Shown piece by piece: positions 1 to 10,375 of a DNA stretch of 64,000 nt; position 1 is the stretch's first letter, and the number at the start of each line of letters is the position of its first letter. The notes below the pieces were generated by a model. That model had not been told where the DNA came from. It saw only the letters and a list, made by a program, of their open reading frames with translations, and made no database searches. The DNA comes from Anaeramoeba ignava (Eukaryota; Metamonada; Anaeramoebidae), in assembly GCA_028826165.1 (NCBI GenBank), contig JAPDFW010000044.1, forward strand, positions 503,501-567,500, in the 5' to 3' direction. The position numbers and the translations under genes were made by a program.

Positions 1-2
1 GT

Positions 3-758
3 TCCGTTCTCTATCAATATACAACTGCGTATTTGGTGAGTCAATCCGAAAATTTACAACTTTGCCTCGATCAAGTATCCAAAATGGGAGCGAGAAATCT
101 CGGTATCCTAGTTTATATACAACAAAAAGTTGACGATGAGAAAGAAGATGAGAAAGAAAAACAAAATCAAAATCAAATTCAAATTCAAATTCAAATTAAA
201 ATCCAAATTCAAATTCAAATTCAAATCCAAATCCAAATTCAAATTCAAATTCAAATTCAAATTCAAATTCAAATTCAAATTCAAATTCAAATTCAAATTC
301 AAATTCAAATTCAAATTCAAATTCAAATTCAAATTCAAATTCAAATTTAAATTCAAATTCAAATTCAAATTCAAATTCAAATTCAAATTCAAATTCAAAT
401 TCAAAATTAAAATCTGGTAATGAATCAAATGAAACTATCGATCAAGATCCAAAAGAAAAAAGAAAAAAGAAAAAAAAAAAGGATCTGTAGCCTTTGTAAT
501 GGGATCCAAGAAAAAAATCACAGAGAAAAGTATCTTCCCATACAAGAAATGAAAGCAAATTCCACATATCACATTTATAAAAATTGTGTAAGGAATATTC
601 AATCATTAGAAAAAAGAAAATATGCATACGCTATGTGCATGGAAAATACAGATAAAAAGAAACTCGAAGAAATGATTCAAGAAGAATTCTTTAAATGGAA
701 TGCGACTAAAACAAGGTTATCAAATCAAAAGAGATTAATGAAAGTAAAAAAAAAATGA
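3..758 (+). pseudogene. 3' part of an unidentified gene, frame broken by a hexamer repeat
   Basis: A reading frame enters from the window edge and runs through an acidic KEDEKEK stretch into an (AAATTC)n array. Beyond the array a second frame gives a plausible continuation (Asn-Ser repeats, then SGNESNETIDQDPKEK and a Lys run). A third step leads to a Cys/His-containing segment at about 478-758 that includes CSLCNG and YHIYKNC and ends in a basic tail. One product therefore needs about two single-base shifts, one in the hexamer array and one in the A-run near 460-480. I do not recognise the family; the CxxC...H...C spacing could be a small zinc-binding fold, but that is a guess. The 5' part is outside the window. 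It may be a decayed gene or an intact gene with consensus indels. Confidence 0.4.
180..410. repeat. (AAATTC)n hexanucleotide microsatellite
   Basis: Nearly perfect 6-bp tandem array of AAATTC with a few ATCC and TTTAAA variants. It is open in several frames (Ile-Gln, Lys-Phe or Asn-Ser), so an indel inside it shifts frame without at once creating a stop. It lies inside the broken coding region 3-758. Confidence 0.9.
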
Positions 759-769
759 AAAAAATTTTT

Positions 770-938
770 TTATTTTTTTTCTTCACAAAAATAAACATAA
801 AAAATAAAAAAGTAATTTATTTAAAAATATTATTTTAAACATAAATTATTTATCTAAATTATTTAAATAATAAAAATATTTATAAATTATTTATTAAAAT
901 TATTAAATTTCAATTTATTTTATTTATTGAAAAAAAAT

Positions 939-971
<33 letters not shown>

Positions 972-1785
972 AAGTAATTTATTTAAAAATATTATTTTAA
1001 ACATAAATTATTTATCTATATTATTTAAATAATAAAAATATTTATAAATTATTTATTAAAATTATTAAATTTCAATTTATTTTATTTATTGAAAAAAATA
1101 TAAAAAATAAAAATAAAAATAAAAACAAAAAGTAATTTATTTAAAAATATTATTTTAAACATATATTATTTATCTAAATTATTTAAATAATAAAAATATT
1201 TATAAATTATTTATTAAAATTAATTAATTTAAATTTATTCTATTTATTGAAAAAAATATAAAAATAAATAAACATAAAAATAAAAATAAAAATTAATTTA
1301 TAAAAATATTATTTTAAACATATATTATTTATCTAAATTATTTAAATAATAAAAATATTTATAAATTATTTATTAAAATTAATTAATTTAAATTTATTTT
1401 ATTTATTGAAAAATATAAACAATAAAAATAAAAATAAAAATAAAAGTAATTTATTTAAAAATATCATTTTAAACATAAATTATTTATCTATATTATTTAA
1501 ATAATTAAAATATTTATAAATTATTTATTAAAATTAATTAATTTCAATTTATTTTATTTATTGAAAAAAAATAAAAAATAAAAATAAAAAGTAAAAAGTA
1601 ATTTATTTAAAAATATTATTTTAAACATAAATTATTTATCTATATTATTTAAATAATAAAAATATTTATAAATTATTTATTAAAATTAATTAATTTAAAT
1701 TTATTCTATTTATTGAAAAAAATATAAAAATATAAATTATTTAAAATATTTATTAAAATTAATTTCAATTTATTTTATTTAATAA
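770..1785. repeat. Satellite S1, about 160-bp unit, about 6 copies
   Basis: A/T-only tandem repeat. The landmark AATTTATTTAAAAATATTAT recurs near 813, 974, 1133, 1294, 1448 and 1602, giving a unit of about 155-161 bp. Each unit continues through a TTTAAACATA(A/T)ATTATTTATC segment and an A-rich tail of variable length. No coding potential is seen. Confidence 0.85.
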
Positions 1786-1789
1786 AAAA

Positions 1790-2095
1790 ACAACAGAAAC
1801 AAATTTCATCAATATTTAATCAAGAAAACACTTCAGATATCCAAATTTATTGAGGAATTGATAAAAGAATACTTTATTGCCATAAATATATATTTGACTG
1901 CTCGTTCATTAACTTTTTTAACCAAAATTTCTGAAAAACAACAGAAAAAATTAATATTTGATAATTTTCATTCAAATATTGTTACACCGATAATGGAATA
2001 TACTTATAGTTGAGAATTATCTTTTAATAAAGAAGAATTTGATAAATATTGGGAATTTGCTAATCAAAACCCAAAAAAGAAGTATGAAAAAAATT
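1790..2095 (+). pseudogene. Decayed coding remnant, family unknown
   Basis: Base composition becomes less extreme than in the satellite. A frame reading LTARSLTFLTKISEKQQKK and then a Phe/Asn-rich stretch is broken by a TGA near 2012 and continues as ELSFNKEEFDKYWEFANQNP before a TAA. Trp is encoded by TGG just downstream, so the TGA is a real stop rather than a code change. It probably belongs to the transposon-derived material on its right. No domain recognised. Confidence 0.35.
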
Positions 2096-2099
2096 AAAT

Positions 2100-2517
2100 C
2101 TTATTCCATTAATTACCTTTTTTTTTGATTGGAAAGACAATTTCTTAAGGTTGAAATCATCAAGTGTTTTTTTCATTCTCTCTTCTGAGTATTATAGGTA
2201 TATTTGATTTTTCTGTTTCTGTTTTCTTCCCAATCAAGAGCTGGCATTTGATAGATAACGTTATAGTATTTATAATGTTTAGTCTTGTTTCTATAGATAT
2301 TTACAACATTAAACCAGAATTCATTGTGGTTTGTGGAGTAATTGAATCGACAAAAGAGAAGTTTAATCAGAATTTTCTTCGAAAACATAAATTTTACAAG
2401 GATTTGAATGCCCAAATATGTAATTTTCTAGTCACTTTTTTCCAAATCTGAGCAGGGAACTAATTCTACGTTTTCATTCCCTTCAGTCACACAAAATTGA
2501 TGAATATCTTGTATGTG
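2100..2517. other. Weakly coding AT-rich stretch, no identified gene
   Basis: An open frame on the plus strand (2164-2451, 95 codons, hydrophobic N-terminus, ending FLVTFFQI) overlaps an 80-codon frame on the minus strand. Neither matches a family I know. Codon choice does not clearly favour one strand. It may be part of the decayed transposon block. Confidence 0.25.
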
Positions 2518-2545
2518 CAGTAAGTATGCCCCCCAATTTTGTATC
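2518..2545. repeat. Possible transposon terminal sequence
   Basis: The sequence CAGTAAGTATGCCCCCC stands out by its C-run in a region that is over 80 percent A/T, and sits just beyond the 3' end of the minus-strand transposase remnant. CAG-starting ends are usual for Tc1/mariner/pogo-type elements. I could not find a matching inverted copy near the other end (3240-3500), so the element is probably truncated. Confidence 0.22.
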
Positions 2546-2559
2546 AATTCCAAAATTTT

Positions 2560-3243
2560 TTCATATATTATTGTATGACCCGATAAAAATGGGATTCAAT
2601 TCCCAATATTTTTTATTTTTGTAAAATTGCAATGAAATAAGCATTTTATTATCGAGGAAAAAAGTGAAAGTTGAGTCAAATCCAATTGTGTATTGGAATT
2701 TTGATAAGGAAGTGGTTGATATTCTGTAAAATTCGAAAGAGGAGGTGAAACATATTTAGCTGGTTCTTGTAATGAGTTTTTTAATGAATTTTGTAATGAT
2801 CTTTGTAATGATCTTTGTAATGATTCTTCTACTTCAAATCCAAATTTATATCCACAATGAAAAAAGCAATTTCTAACATGTTCATGTGGGATCTGTTTAT
2901 ATGCCTTGAATATTGCAACTTTTTTTCTTTGTTGGGGTATCATGTTCAATTGAAAAAAAACTTGTTTTCAAGTTCTGAAAAGAAATTATTATCACAAGGA
3001 CTCAATTTACATGCTCTTCCCACTGAAAAAAAACGGCATTCAAACCCAATTTTTAATGGTTTGAAAAGAGACACCAAAATGATCTCCAATTTTAGAATAA
3101 TTTCCAAAAAAAATCTTGATCAGGATCCAAATACATTTCAACTGTTTGCTTTTTGATCTTAAATGAAGAATACCATCTTTAATGCCGATAAAAAATAACA
3201 CCAATAACAAAGATTTTTTTTCTTTTTTTCTTTTATTTTTCAT
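2560..3243 (-). pseudogene. Tc1/IS630-like DDE transposase, C-terminal remnant
   Basis: On the minus strand, pieces in different frames line up as the end of a Tc1/IS630/pogo-type transposase. The first (from 3243) ends in a helix-turn-helix-like segment, GDHFGVSFQTIKNW. Next comes a segment with SPCDNNFFSEL (about 2985-3010), which has the form of the Pro-x-(E/D)-Asn box holding the third catalytic acid. Last is a C-terminal tail reading IPHEHVRNCFFHCGY (about 2850-2900). Stops and frame changes separate the pieces. A Gln-Arg-Ser-Leu/Gln-Asn-Ser-Leu 4-residue repeat follows the tail at about 2760-2830. The family call rests on motifs only. The related plus-strand remnant at 8836-9300 shares the DDE layout. 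Confidence 0.45.
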
Positions 3244-3492
3244 TAAATATTATTTTTATGTTAATTATTGAATTTATCTTGATTTTTACGATCACCAATT
3301 TTTTTATAATTTTGAAAAATATAGAATTGTTTTTTTGGATTTTTTTTCTTTTCTTTTTTACTTCAAACTAATCTTTTTGGGAGATCTTCAAAAAAAGAAA
3401 AAAAGGAAATCAATTGAATTTTGTTAAAAGTGTAAATTAAACTAAAATTTTCCAATAAAGATATCTCCGATAAATCATTTGAAATGGAGAAA

Positions 3493-3968
3493 TTAAATTA
3501 TTCTTGTATTCCTGAAAAACGAATCCATAGAAGTTTTTAGATTTATTTCGAAATCGATAGTGATAAATTCTGTTTCAATTCGGGGAGTAATAAACTGAAG
3601 CAGTGAGAAGAACTCTAGATAATTGTTCAGTTCTTTTGTTTGCATAACCCCATAAAGGACTGGCAGAAACATATTTGTATCATTGTTTCTAGCCCTTATC
3701 ACAATGAATTGTTTAAAACCAGTTGGAGCTACTCGGAAAGTCTCGTCAAGGAATAATTGTCGAGCTCCAGATAAATGATTAAGCATCTTAGTACTCGTCA
3801 ATATTACAACATTATACGGATAGATGCATTGAGTCTGAAAGAATTCTTTGTTATCGAAAGTTTGCATTCCGTATGAATTCGCCCTAGGTAAATAATTTCT
3901 TTCCCTACTTCGTATCCTCGTACCATATCGTGTGATCTCTCTGTAGAAGGGACCTTTAAAAACAGTTT
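3493..3968 (-). pseudogene. MULE-type (Mutator-like) transposase fragment
   Basis: The minus-strand frame is open from about 3968 to 3493. It begins with a basic segment (KGPFYREITRYGTR) and then shows the hallmarks of the MULE DDE domain. LFLDETFRVAPTGFKQFIVI corresponds to the first catalytic Asp in the family's D-x-TF...Q pattern. PVLYGVMQTKELNNYLEFF matches the conserved block that follows. ITIDFE holds the second Asp. The frame stops just after DFE, where the conserved Cys/His box and third acid should follow, and only short readable pieces remain beyond. The protein is therefore truncated on both sides and cannot be active. The family call is good; autonomy is excluded by the truncation. 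Confidence 0.7.
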
Positions 3969-4035
3969 ATTTGCTATGTGAAATTTTTTTTTGTAATTTC
4001 CTTCACATTGAATTATCTCTTTTAGATTCGATTAC

Positions 4036-4233
4036 ATGATTCCAACAATTAAAGAATTAATGGAATTTGAACTAATTGAAAAATGTGGATCGAAAAAGAA
4101 ATTTCTCTTTGTTCAGAAATTACTCAAATATCTGGACGAGGATTTGGATAAAATTTTTGGCACTCCCAATTGGGAGATCATCCCAAAAAGTTTTGATTTG
4201 GGGGTTAATCTTATTGAATTTTTGAAAAAATAA
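4036..4233 (+). CDS. Small hypothetical protein (65 aa)
   Basis: An ATG-initiated frame follows a TTTTAG that could be a splice acceptor. The product is charged with no membrane segment (KCGSKKKFLFVQKLLKYL, then DEDLDKIFGTPNWEI). Not recognised. It sits within transposon debris and could be a fragment of a larger decayed frame. Confidence 0.25.
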   Translation: MIPTIKELMEFELIEKCGSKKKFLFVQKLLKYLDEDLDKIFGTPNWEIIPKSFDLGVNLIEFLKK

Positions 4234-4363
4234 AAAACTCAAAATAAATCCCAAATTATTTTTCTTTTTGATTTTATTGATTAATTTGTTAAAATAAAAC
4301 AAAATAAAACAAAACAAAACAAAAGATAGAATTTTAAATAAATTGTAATTTTAAATTATTGAT

Positions 4364-4588
4364 TTAAATATTTGTCAATTTTTTAATTAATTCATGTTTT
4401 TTAGCAAGCGAAATGCTTTTTATTTGTCTTCTTTGCATCTCTTGGTAAATCTTATTCCTACTCAAATCAAAAATTGAATCAGTATTCACTATCTTCTCCC
4501 AATCTATTTTATCGATTTTCTGGGAATCATTAAAGAGTTTTTTCCTCATTTTTTTGCGTGCTTTGTAATATAGTATCGAATTTTTCAT
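4364..4588 (-). CDS. Small hypothetical protein (74 aa)
   Basis: ATG-started basic frame with a Lys/Arg-rich N-terminus (KARKKMRKKLF) and a C-terminus RQIKSISLAKKHELIKKL that faintly resembles a SAP-type helix pair. The family is not recognised and the frame may be a relic. A T-rich stretch lies upstream on its strand. Confidence 0.25.
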   Translation of the reverse strand: MKNSILYYKARKKMRKKLFNDSQKIDKIDWEKIVNTDSIFDLSRNKIYQEMQRRQIKSISLAKKHELIKKLTNI

Positions 4589-4589
4589 T

Positions 4590-5066
4590 TCCGCAATCTT
4601 TTCTTTTTTTTTGTCGAAGAGATATTAATGTCTAATTGTTTGTTTGCATTCTTCTGTAGGAAATAACTAGAATAAATGGAAAAAAAAACAACTATTATCA
4701 GGTTTTTTTTACTTCATTTTCGATTGGAAAGGAAGAGAATTGGATTCAATTTTTGGGCTGATTAATTTCTCCTTTAACTTTGGAATCAGTTTCAAAGATT
4801 AATCATTGTGAATATTCAAAATGTTAGGATTAGAGTCTGAATTTGATTCTTTCTCAATTTGTTGGTATTATCAGATTGGGCTCAATTAGTGTGAGAACCT
4901 CAATTTTTAGTAACAAACTTCTCTCGAAATCACAAGTAATTATTTGAAGGGTTTGGGAGCAATTAAAAAGGTCCCATCAAAAAAAGATTGAGAATTTTGC
5001 AATAACAGACCAGACAATTTATCAGTTGTCCAAATAATAAATGATTCCTTTTTGTTTCCTATCATT
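4590..5066 (+). other. Degenerate coding stretch upstream of the 5067 gene
   Basis: No intact gene. A plus-strand frame reads in pieces (GIIRLGSISVRTSIFSNKL, a stop, then WEQLKRSHQKKIENFAITDQ) up to two stops just before 5041. It may be the decayed N-terminal part of the following gene or of a transposon protein. Confidence 0.25.
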
Positions 5067-6032
5067 ATGGAATTGGATGATCTCCAAAAAATTAAATTTG
5101 GGATCTTTTGGTATCAAAAAAAATACTGAGAAAAACCAAGATTCATTATATAAATCCAGAAAATCACCACAAGAAACTCGTCAATCTATACAAAATTTTC
5201 AAAGAGTCATACGAAACAGATAGAAATTTTCGTTCAATTTTCAATATAGGAGCCAAAATAAATGAGCTCGCCATTTCCAAACTTTATCGTGTTCTCAATA
5301 TGTTGAATATCAAAACACAAGAAGGACGACAAGAATATTATCAGGATGTCAAATACAAGTTAACTCATAACGTTGAAGAAATATATCAAACAAAAATTAA
5401 AGAAATTGATAATAAAATCGGAGAAGAAACAGACCCTGAACAACTGGACATGATCAAGCATATGAAAGAAAATTTTATTTCGAATGAACAAATTCCAAAA
5501 ATTGCGAAACTTGCGAAACTTGCGAAATCACTTTTCTTAGGAAATAAATTGGAAGAAAAAGAAGAAATCTTGAATTTTCAAACTGAACTAACTGAAAAAG
5601 TCATTCATTGTATTGAAAATAAAGAAGGAACATGTAAGAATAAGAATAAGAATAAGAATAAGAATAAGAATAAGAATAAGAAGGCGAAAAAATATCATCA
5701 CAAGGATTCTCAAAATCAGGAAAGTAATCAAAATAATCAAAATAATGAAAATCAAGTAAAATATAAAGTGGAAATAGAATTTGGAGAAGAAATTTCATAA
5801 TATCACTCGAGTCGATATTTTATGTAGAAATGGCAAGAAAATTCATATCCAAAACACTGATGAATTAAAGCTTTTTCAGTTTCTCTGTGAAGATAAGAAA
5901 TCAAATTTAGAAAGTTCAGATGATAAGCTACTTCTTTTCATAGAGGGAATAGAAAAAAAAAGGAATCAACAAACCACAGAAAGGAATAGCCAAGGAGTGA
6001 TCGAAACATACAAGGAACTTGATCCAATATAA
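5067..6032 (+). pseudogene. Unidentified protein gene with two probable frameshifts
   Basis: The ATG at 5067 starts a frame (MELDDLQKIKFGIFWYQKK) that hits a stop in an A-run near 5130. The next frame continues without a break in character (KTKIHYINPENHHKKL) to 5800. A third frame carries on to 6032 (ITRVDILCRNGKKIHIQN). The central part is helical and charged, with a triplicated AKL-type repeat near 5506-5530, an (AAGAAT)n-encoded Lys-Asn tract at 5635-5682 and a Gln/Asn-rich stretch after it. Codon use and the repeat look like a genuine gene of this genome, but I do not recognise the family. The two shifts fall at A-runs, so consensus error is possible. Confidence 0.35.
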
Positions 6033-6179
6033 AACTCAAAACAGGTCAAATGCTTAATTTGCGATATCACATTTTCTCCAAGTTAACAACAAAAATCCTC
6101 AAATTGAATTTTGGGAGAAAAATCAGCAGCTCTATTAATTTAGTGATAAGTGCATTGGGCAAAAATTTCGCTCAAAAAA

Positions 6180-8815
6180 TCCGAATTATTTAATTTTTAA
6201 TTACAATTATTTGAAATAAATTAATAAAATTAATAAAGAAATGATTTTAAAACCTTTTTTATTATTAATATTAAATAAATATAATTAAAAATAAAGAAAT
6301 AAATTTAATTAAAATATTTTATTTATCATTTTACTTAATTTTTAATAATAATTAATTTACCATTTTGTAATAAAATTAATTAAGAAATAATTTTAAAAAG
6401 GAATTATTATTAATATTAAATAAATATTATTAAAAATAAAGAAATAAAATTAATTAAAATATTTTATTTATTTTTTTTTTAATTTTTAATTTAATTATTT
6501 TTAAATTAATAAAATTAATTAAAGAAATGATTTTAAAAAGGAATTAATAATATTAAATAAATATTATTAAAAATAAAGAAATAAAATTAATTAAAATATT
6601 TTATTTATTATTTTTATTTAATTTTTAATTATAATTAATAAAAATAAATTAATAAAATTAATTAAGGAATGATTTTATTTCATTTTTTTATTAATAATAA
6701 ATAAATATTATTAAAAATAAAGAAATAAATTTAATTAAAATAATTTTCATTTTTACTTAAAATAATTATTATTAATAAAAATAAGTTAATAAAATTAATT
6801 AAAAATGATTTTAAAAAGGAATTATTATTAATATTAAATAAATATTATCAAAAATAAAGAAATAAAATTAATTAAAATATTCTATTTATTATTTTATTTA
6901 ATTTTTAATTATAATTAATAAAAATAAATTAATAAAATTAATTAAGGAATGATTTTATTTCATTTTTATTATTAATATTAAATAAATACTATTAAAAATA
7001 AAGAAATAAATTTAATTAAAATATTTTATTTATTATTTTATTTAATTTTTAATTATAATTATTTAAAAATAAATTAATAAAATTAATTAAAAATGATTTT
7101 AAAAAGGAATTATTATTAATATTAAATAAATATTATTAAAAATAAAGAAATAAATTTAATTAAAATATTTTATTTATTATTTTATTTAATTTTTAATAAT
7201 AATTAATTTACCATTTTGTAATAAAATTAATTAAAAATGATTTTAAAACTTTTTATTATTAATATTAAATAAATATTATTTAAAAATAAAGAAATAAATT
7301 TAATTAAAATATTTTATTTATTATTTTATTTAATTTTTAATAATAATTAATAAAAAAAATAAGTTAATAAAATTAATTAAGAAATGATTTTAAAATGTTT
7401 TTATTATTAATATTAAATAAATATTATTAAAAATAAAGAAATAAAATTAATTAAAATATTTTATTAATTATTTTATTTAATTTTTAATAATAATTAATAA
7501 AAATAAATTAATAAAATTAATAAAAGAAATGATTTTAAAAAGGAATTATTATTAATATTAAATAAATATTATTAAAAATAAAGAAATAAATTTAATTAAA
7601 ATATTTTATTTATTATTTTATTTAATTTTTAATTATAATTATTTATTATTTTACAATTAAATTAAGAAATGATTTTAAATTATTATTAATAAATAAATAT
7701 TATTAAAAATAAAAGAAATAAATTTAATTAAAATATTTTATTTATTATTTTACTTAATTTTTAATTATTATTAATTTACCATTTTGTAATAAAATTAATT
7801 AAAAATGATTCTAAAAAGAATTTTATTATTAATATTAAATAAATATTATTAAAAATAAAGAAATAAATTTAATTAAAATATTTTATTTATTATCATTTTA
7901 TTTAATTTTTAATTATAATTAATAAAAATAAATTAATAAAATTAATTAAGAAATGATTTTAAAAATTGTTTTATTATTAATATTAAATAAATATTATTAA
8001 AAATAAAAGAAATAAATTTAATTAAAATATTTTATTTATTATTTTATTTAATTTTAATAATAATTATTAAAAATAAATTAATAAAATTAATAAAGAAATG
8101 ATTTTAAAAATGTTTTTATTATTAATATTAAATAAATAATTATTAAAAATAAAGAAATAAAATTAATTAAAATATTTTATTTATTATTTTATTTAATTTT
8201 TAATTATAATTAATAAAAATAAATTAATAAAATTAATTAAGAAATGATTTCAAAAACTTTTTATTATTAATATTAAATAAATATTATTAAAAATAAAAAT
8301 AAAATTAATTAAAATATTTTATTTATTATTTTATTTAATTTTTAATAATTATTATTAAAAATAAATTAATAAAATTAATTAAGAAATGATTCTAAAAAAG
8401 GAATTAATATTATTAATTAAATAAATATTATTGTAAGAAATAAAATTAATTAAAATATTTTATTTATTATTTTGTTTAATTTTAATAATAATTAATAAAA
8501 ATAAATTAATTAAATTAATTAAGAAATGATTTTAAAAAGGAATTAATATTAATATTAAATAAATAAATAAAAATTAATTAAAATATTTTTATTTATCATT
8601 TTATTTAATTTTTAATAATAATTAATAAAAATAAATTAATAAAATTAATTAAGAAATGATTTTAAAAAGGAATTATTATTAATATTAAATAAATATTATT
8701 TAAAAATTAAAGAAATAAATTTAATTAAAATATTTTATTTATCATTTTGATTTAATTTTTAATTATAATTAATAAAAATAAATTAATAAAATTAATTAAA
8801 AAATGATTTTAAAAA
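6180..8815. repeat. Satellite S2, left block, about 145-bp unit, about 18 copies
   Basis: Tandem repeat with the landmark GAAATGATTTTAAAA recurring about every 141-147 bp (for example near 6525, 6666, 6949, 7091, 7237, 7383, 7529). Units vary just after the landmark (AGGAATTATTATTAATATT, a CTTTTTATTATT form, or CATTTTTATT), giving subtypes. No coding potential. The same array resumes at 11355. Confidence 0.9.
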
Positions 8816-8835
8816 TTTTTTTTTTTCATTTTTTT

Positions 8836-9300
8836 TCAATCTTTTAGACAAGAAAATTTATCTATTTTGTGAAAGAAAAGAATGAGAAGAATCTCCAATC
8901 CAATTTCTCCAATAATTGAAGATTTTTTTTCTAAAAGGATCGAGTGGAGTAGAAGTAGAAAGTTCACAAAAAACAACTCGGTGCACTTTTGTATCAACTT
9001 TAAGAGGAGATGGAGAAATTCTACCAATTTACTATATTGAGCACAGACCTCAAACAATTTTAAATGGTCAAATTTGGAAAAAAGCTATAAAAGGAATAAA
9101 TGTAGAACTATTTGTGGATTATATTTGTAAAACCCTTTCAAATGTAGACAAAAAAAAACCAAAACTATTTCTTATGGATAATCTTAAAGTTCATCATTCT
9201 AAAGGTGTGCTAGATAAATTGGCAAATCTTGACTTCTAAACAAGATTTTTTCCAGCTGGTGGAACTAAATCATTAATTTGAAAAGAAAATTTTTCAAAAA
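8836..9300 (+). pseudogene. Tc1/IS630-like DDE transposase remnant
   Basis: The open frame 8916-9239 contains SSQKTTRCTFVSTLRGDG and then LFLMDNLKVHHSKGV, which is the second-Asp box of Tc1/IS630-type transposases. After a stop it continues as FFPAGGTKSL, the start of the block holding the third acid, and then decays. Earlier pieces in another frame (RRISNPISPIIEDFFS, about 8880-8935) fit the stretch after the first catalytic Asp. Both ends are degraded. The related minus-strand remnant at 2560-3243 preserves the SPCDNNFF box missing here. Confidence 0.5.
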
Positions 9301-9320
9301 AGAAGTAATTTTCAGTTTAT

Positions 9321-9984
9321 TTGAAGAATAAAATTTTGATTGAAGAAATAACCTATACTTCTAAGACTCAATCAAAAAAAAAAGGAACTTTTCAAAAAGT
9401 TATCAAATTTTATTCCAAAATTTTTTCATTTTTTTCTGGAATTAATCCAAATAAATTCATAAATTTTTCAAATTATTTTTGGGGTTTCTCCAAATTAATT
9501 ACGGGGTACTGTATCTTAACCAAAAGAAATTGATTAATGTAGATCTAAAAAATTCTAATTTCGAAGATATCAAGAATACAATGGAAAATCGACTAAAACA
9601 GATTATTTCAGGAGAAGAAGGTTTCGTTGAGCATTATCAAGAATTCAAGGAAAGCGAGAAATAGCGATTAAGGAATTAACTCCAATTAGAAAAACCAAAA
9701 ATTTAACATTTGCGGTTGAGAGAGATCCATTTTGATCACAAAAAAGGATAAGATTATATTGAATTTGTACAAGGAGAATGCAAGAATAACCAATCTAGGT
9801 ATATCAATTCAAATTACGAACCGAAAATGGCAAAATTCTTTAAACTTCCAGATGAAGAAAAGGATTCCTATCATATTATTTTGAAATAGATCCCTTTTCA
9901 AAAAGTAATGATCAAGTTGATCAAAAAGATGATAACATATTTTTTTTCGAGCGATCAATCATAACAACAAGTAGAAGCCTCTCA
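9321..9984 (+). pseudogene. Decayed coding stretch between two transposon remnants
   Basis: Short readable pieces in changing frames: INVDLKNSNFEDIKNTMENR to about 9664, then FKLPDEEKDSYHIILK near 9835-9885. There are stops between them. These may be the N-terminal and central parts of the tyrosine recombinase gene that follows, but I cannot place the first catalytic Arg box. Confidence 0.3.
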
Positions 9985-10265
9985 AAAATCACGTAATTAC
10001 ATCAACTACTTTAAGAGCATATTTTCAGGAAAAATCTACTCAATGTGGTGTTACTGAAAAGATTGGGTTACATTTTATTAGAGTTACGAGTATGAATCGT
10101 TTAGTAAATAAAGGAATTTCTGATGAGGATATAATGAAAATCAAAAGTGGATACAAATCTTCATCTGCTCTTCAAACTTACAAAAGAATTTCACTAAAAA
10201 AAGAGAAGGTAATTGATCAAACTTTAAATTTAAATGAACAATCACTTCCAAAATATCATTCTTAA
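9985..10265 (+). pseudogene. Tyrosine recombinase (Crypton/phage-integrase-like), C-terminal catalytic fragment
   Basis: One frame is open across this interval and encodes the C-terminal catalytic signature of tyrosine recombinases. A helix leads into HFIRVTSMNRLVNKGISDED, with the His-x-x-Arg box. It continues IMKIKSGYKSSSALQTYKR, which matches the box-II layout with a Tyr (TYKR) in the nucleophile position and the usual G-W/Y-x-S-x(3)-T-x-x-Y spacing. The upstream Arg box is not preserved in an open frame. Tyrosine recombinases in nuclear genomes occur mainly in Crypton, DIRS-like and PAT elements. No reverse transcriptase is seen nearby, so Crypton-like is the most economical reading. Truncated, hence inactive here. 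Confidence 0.55.
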
Positions 10266-10375
10266 AATTCAATGAATCATTGGAAAAAAAATTGGAATTT
10301 CCAGATGTTATGTTTAATTTCAATTTTAAAAAACTCTTTTTTTAGTTAATGAAAACTTTCATTTATAAAATTTGA

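Noticed and set aside
2012-2014. TGA read as Trp (alternative genetic code)
   Set aside because: Conserved genes here encode Trp only with TGG, and no conserved position requires TGA as sense. The TGA sits in a decayed fragment.
4364-4588. SAP-domain protein
   Set aside because: Only the last ~18 residues faintly resemble the motif and the frame is very short, so it is kept as hypothetical.
9985-10265. Bacterial contamination as source of the integrase-like fragment
   Set aside because: Composition matches the flanking eukaryotic DNA, and it lies among eukaryotic-type transposon relics between satellite blocks.
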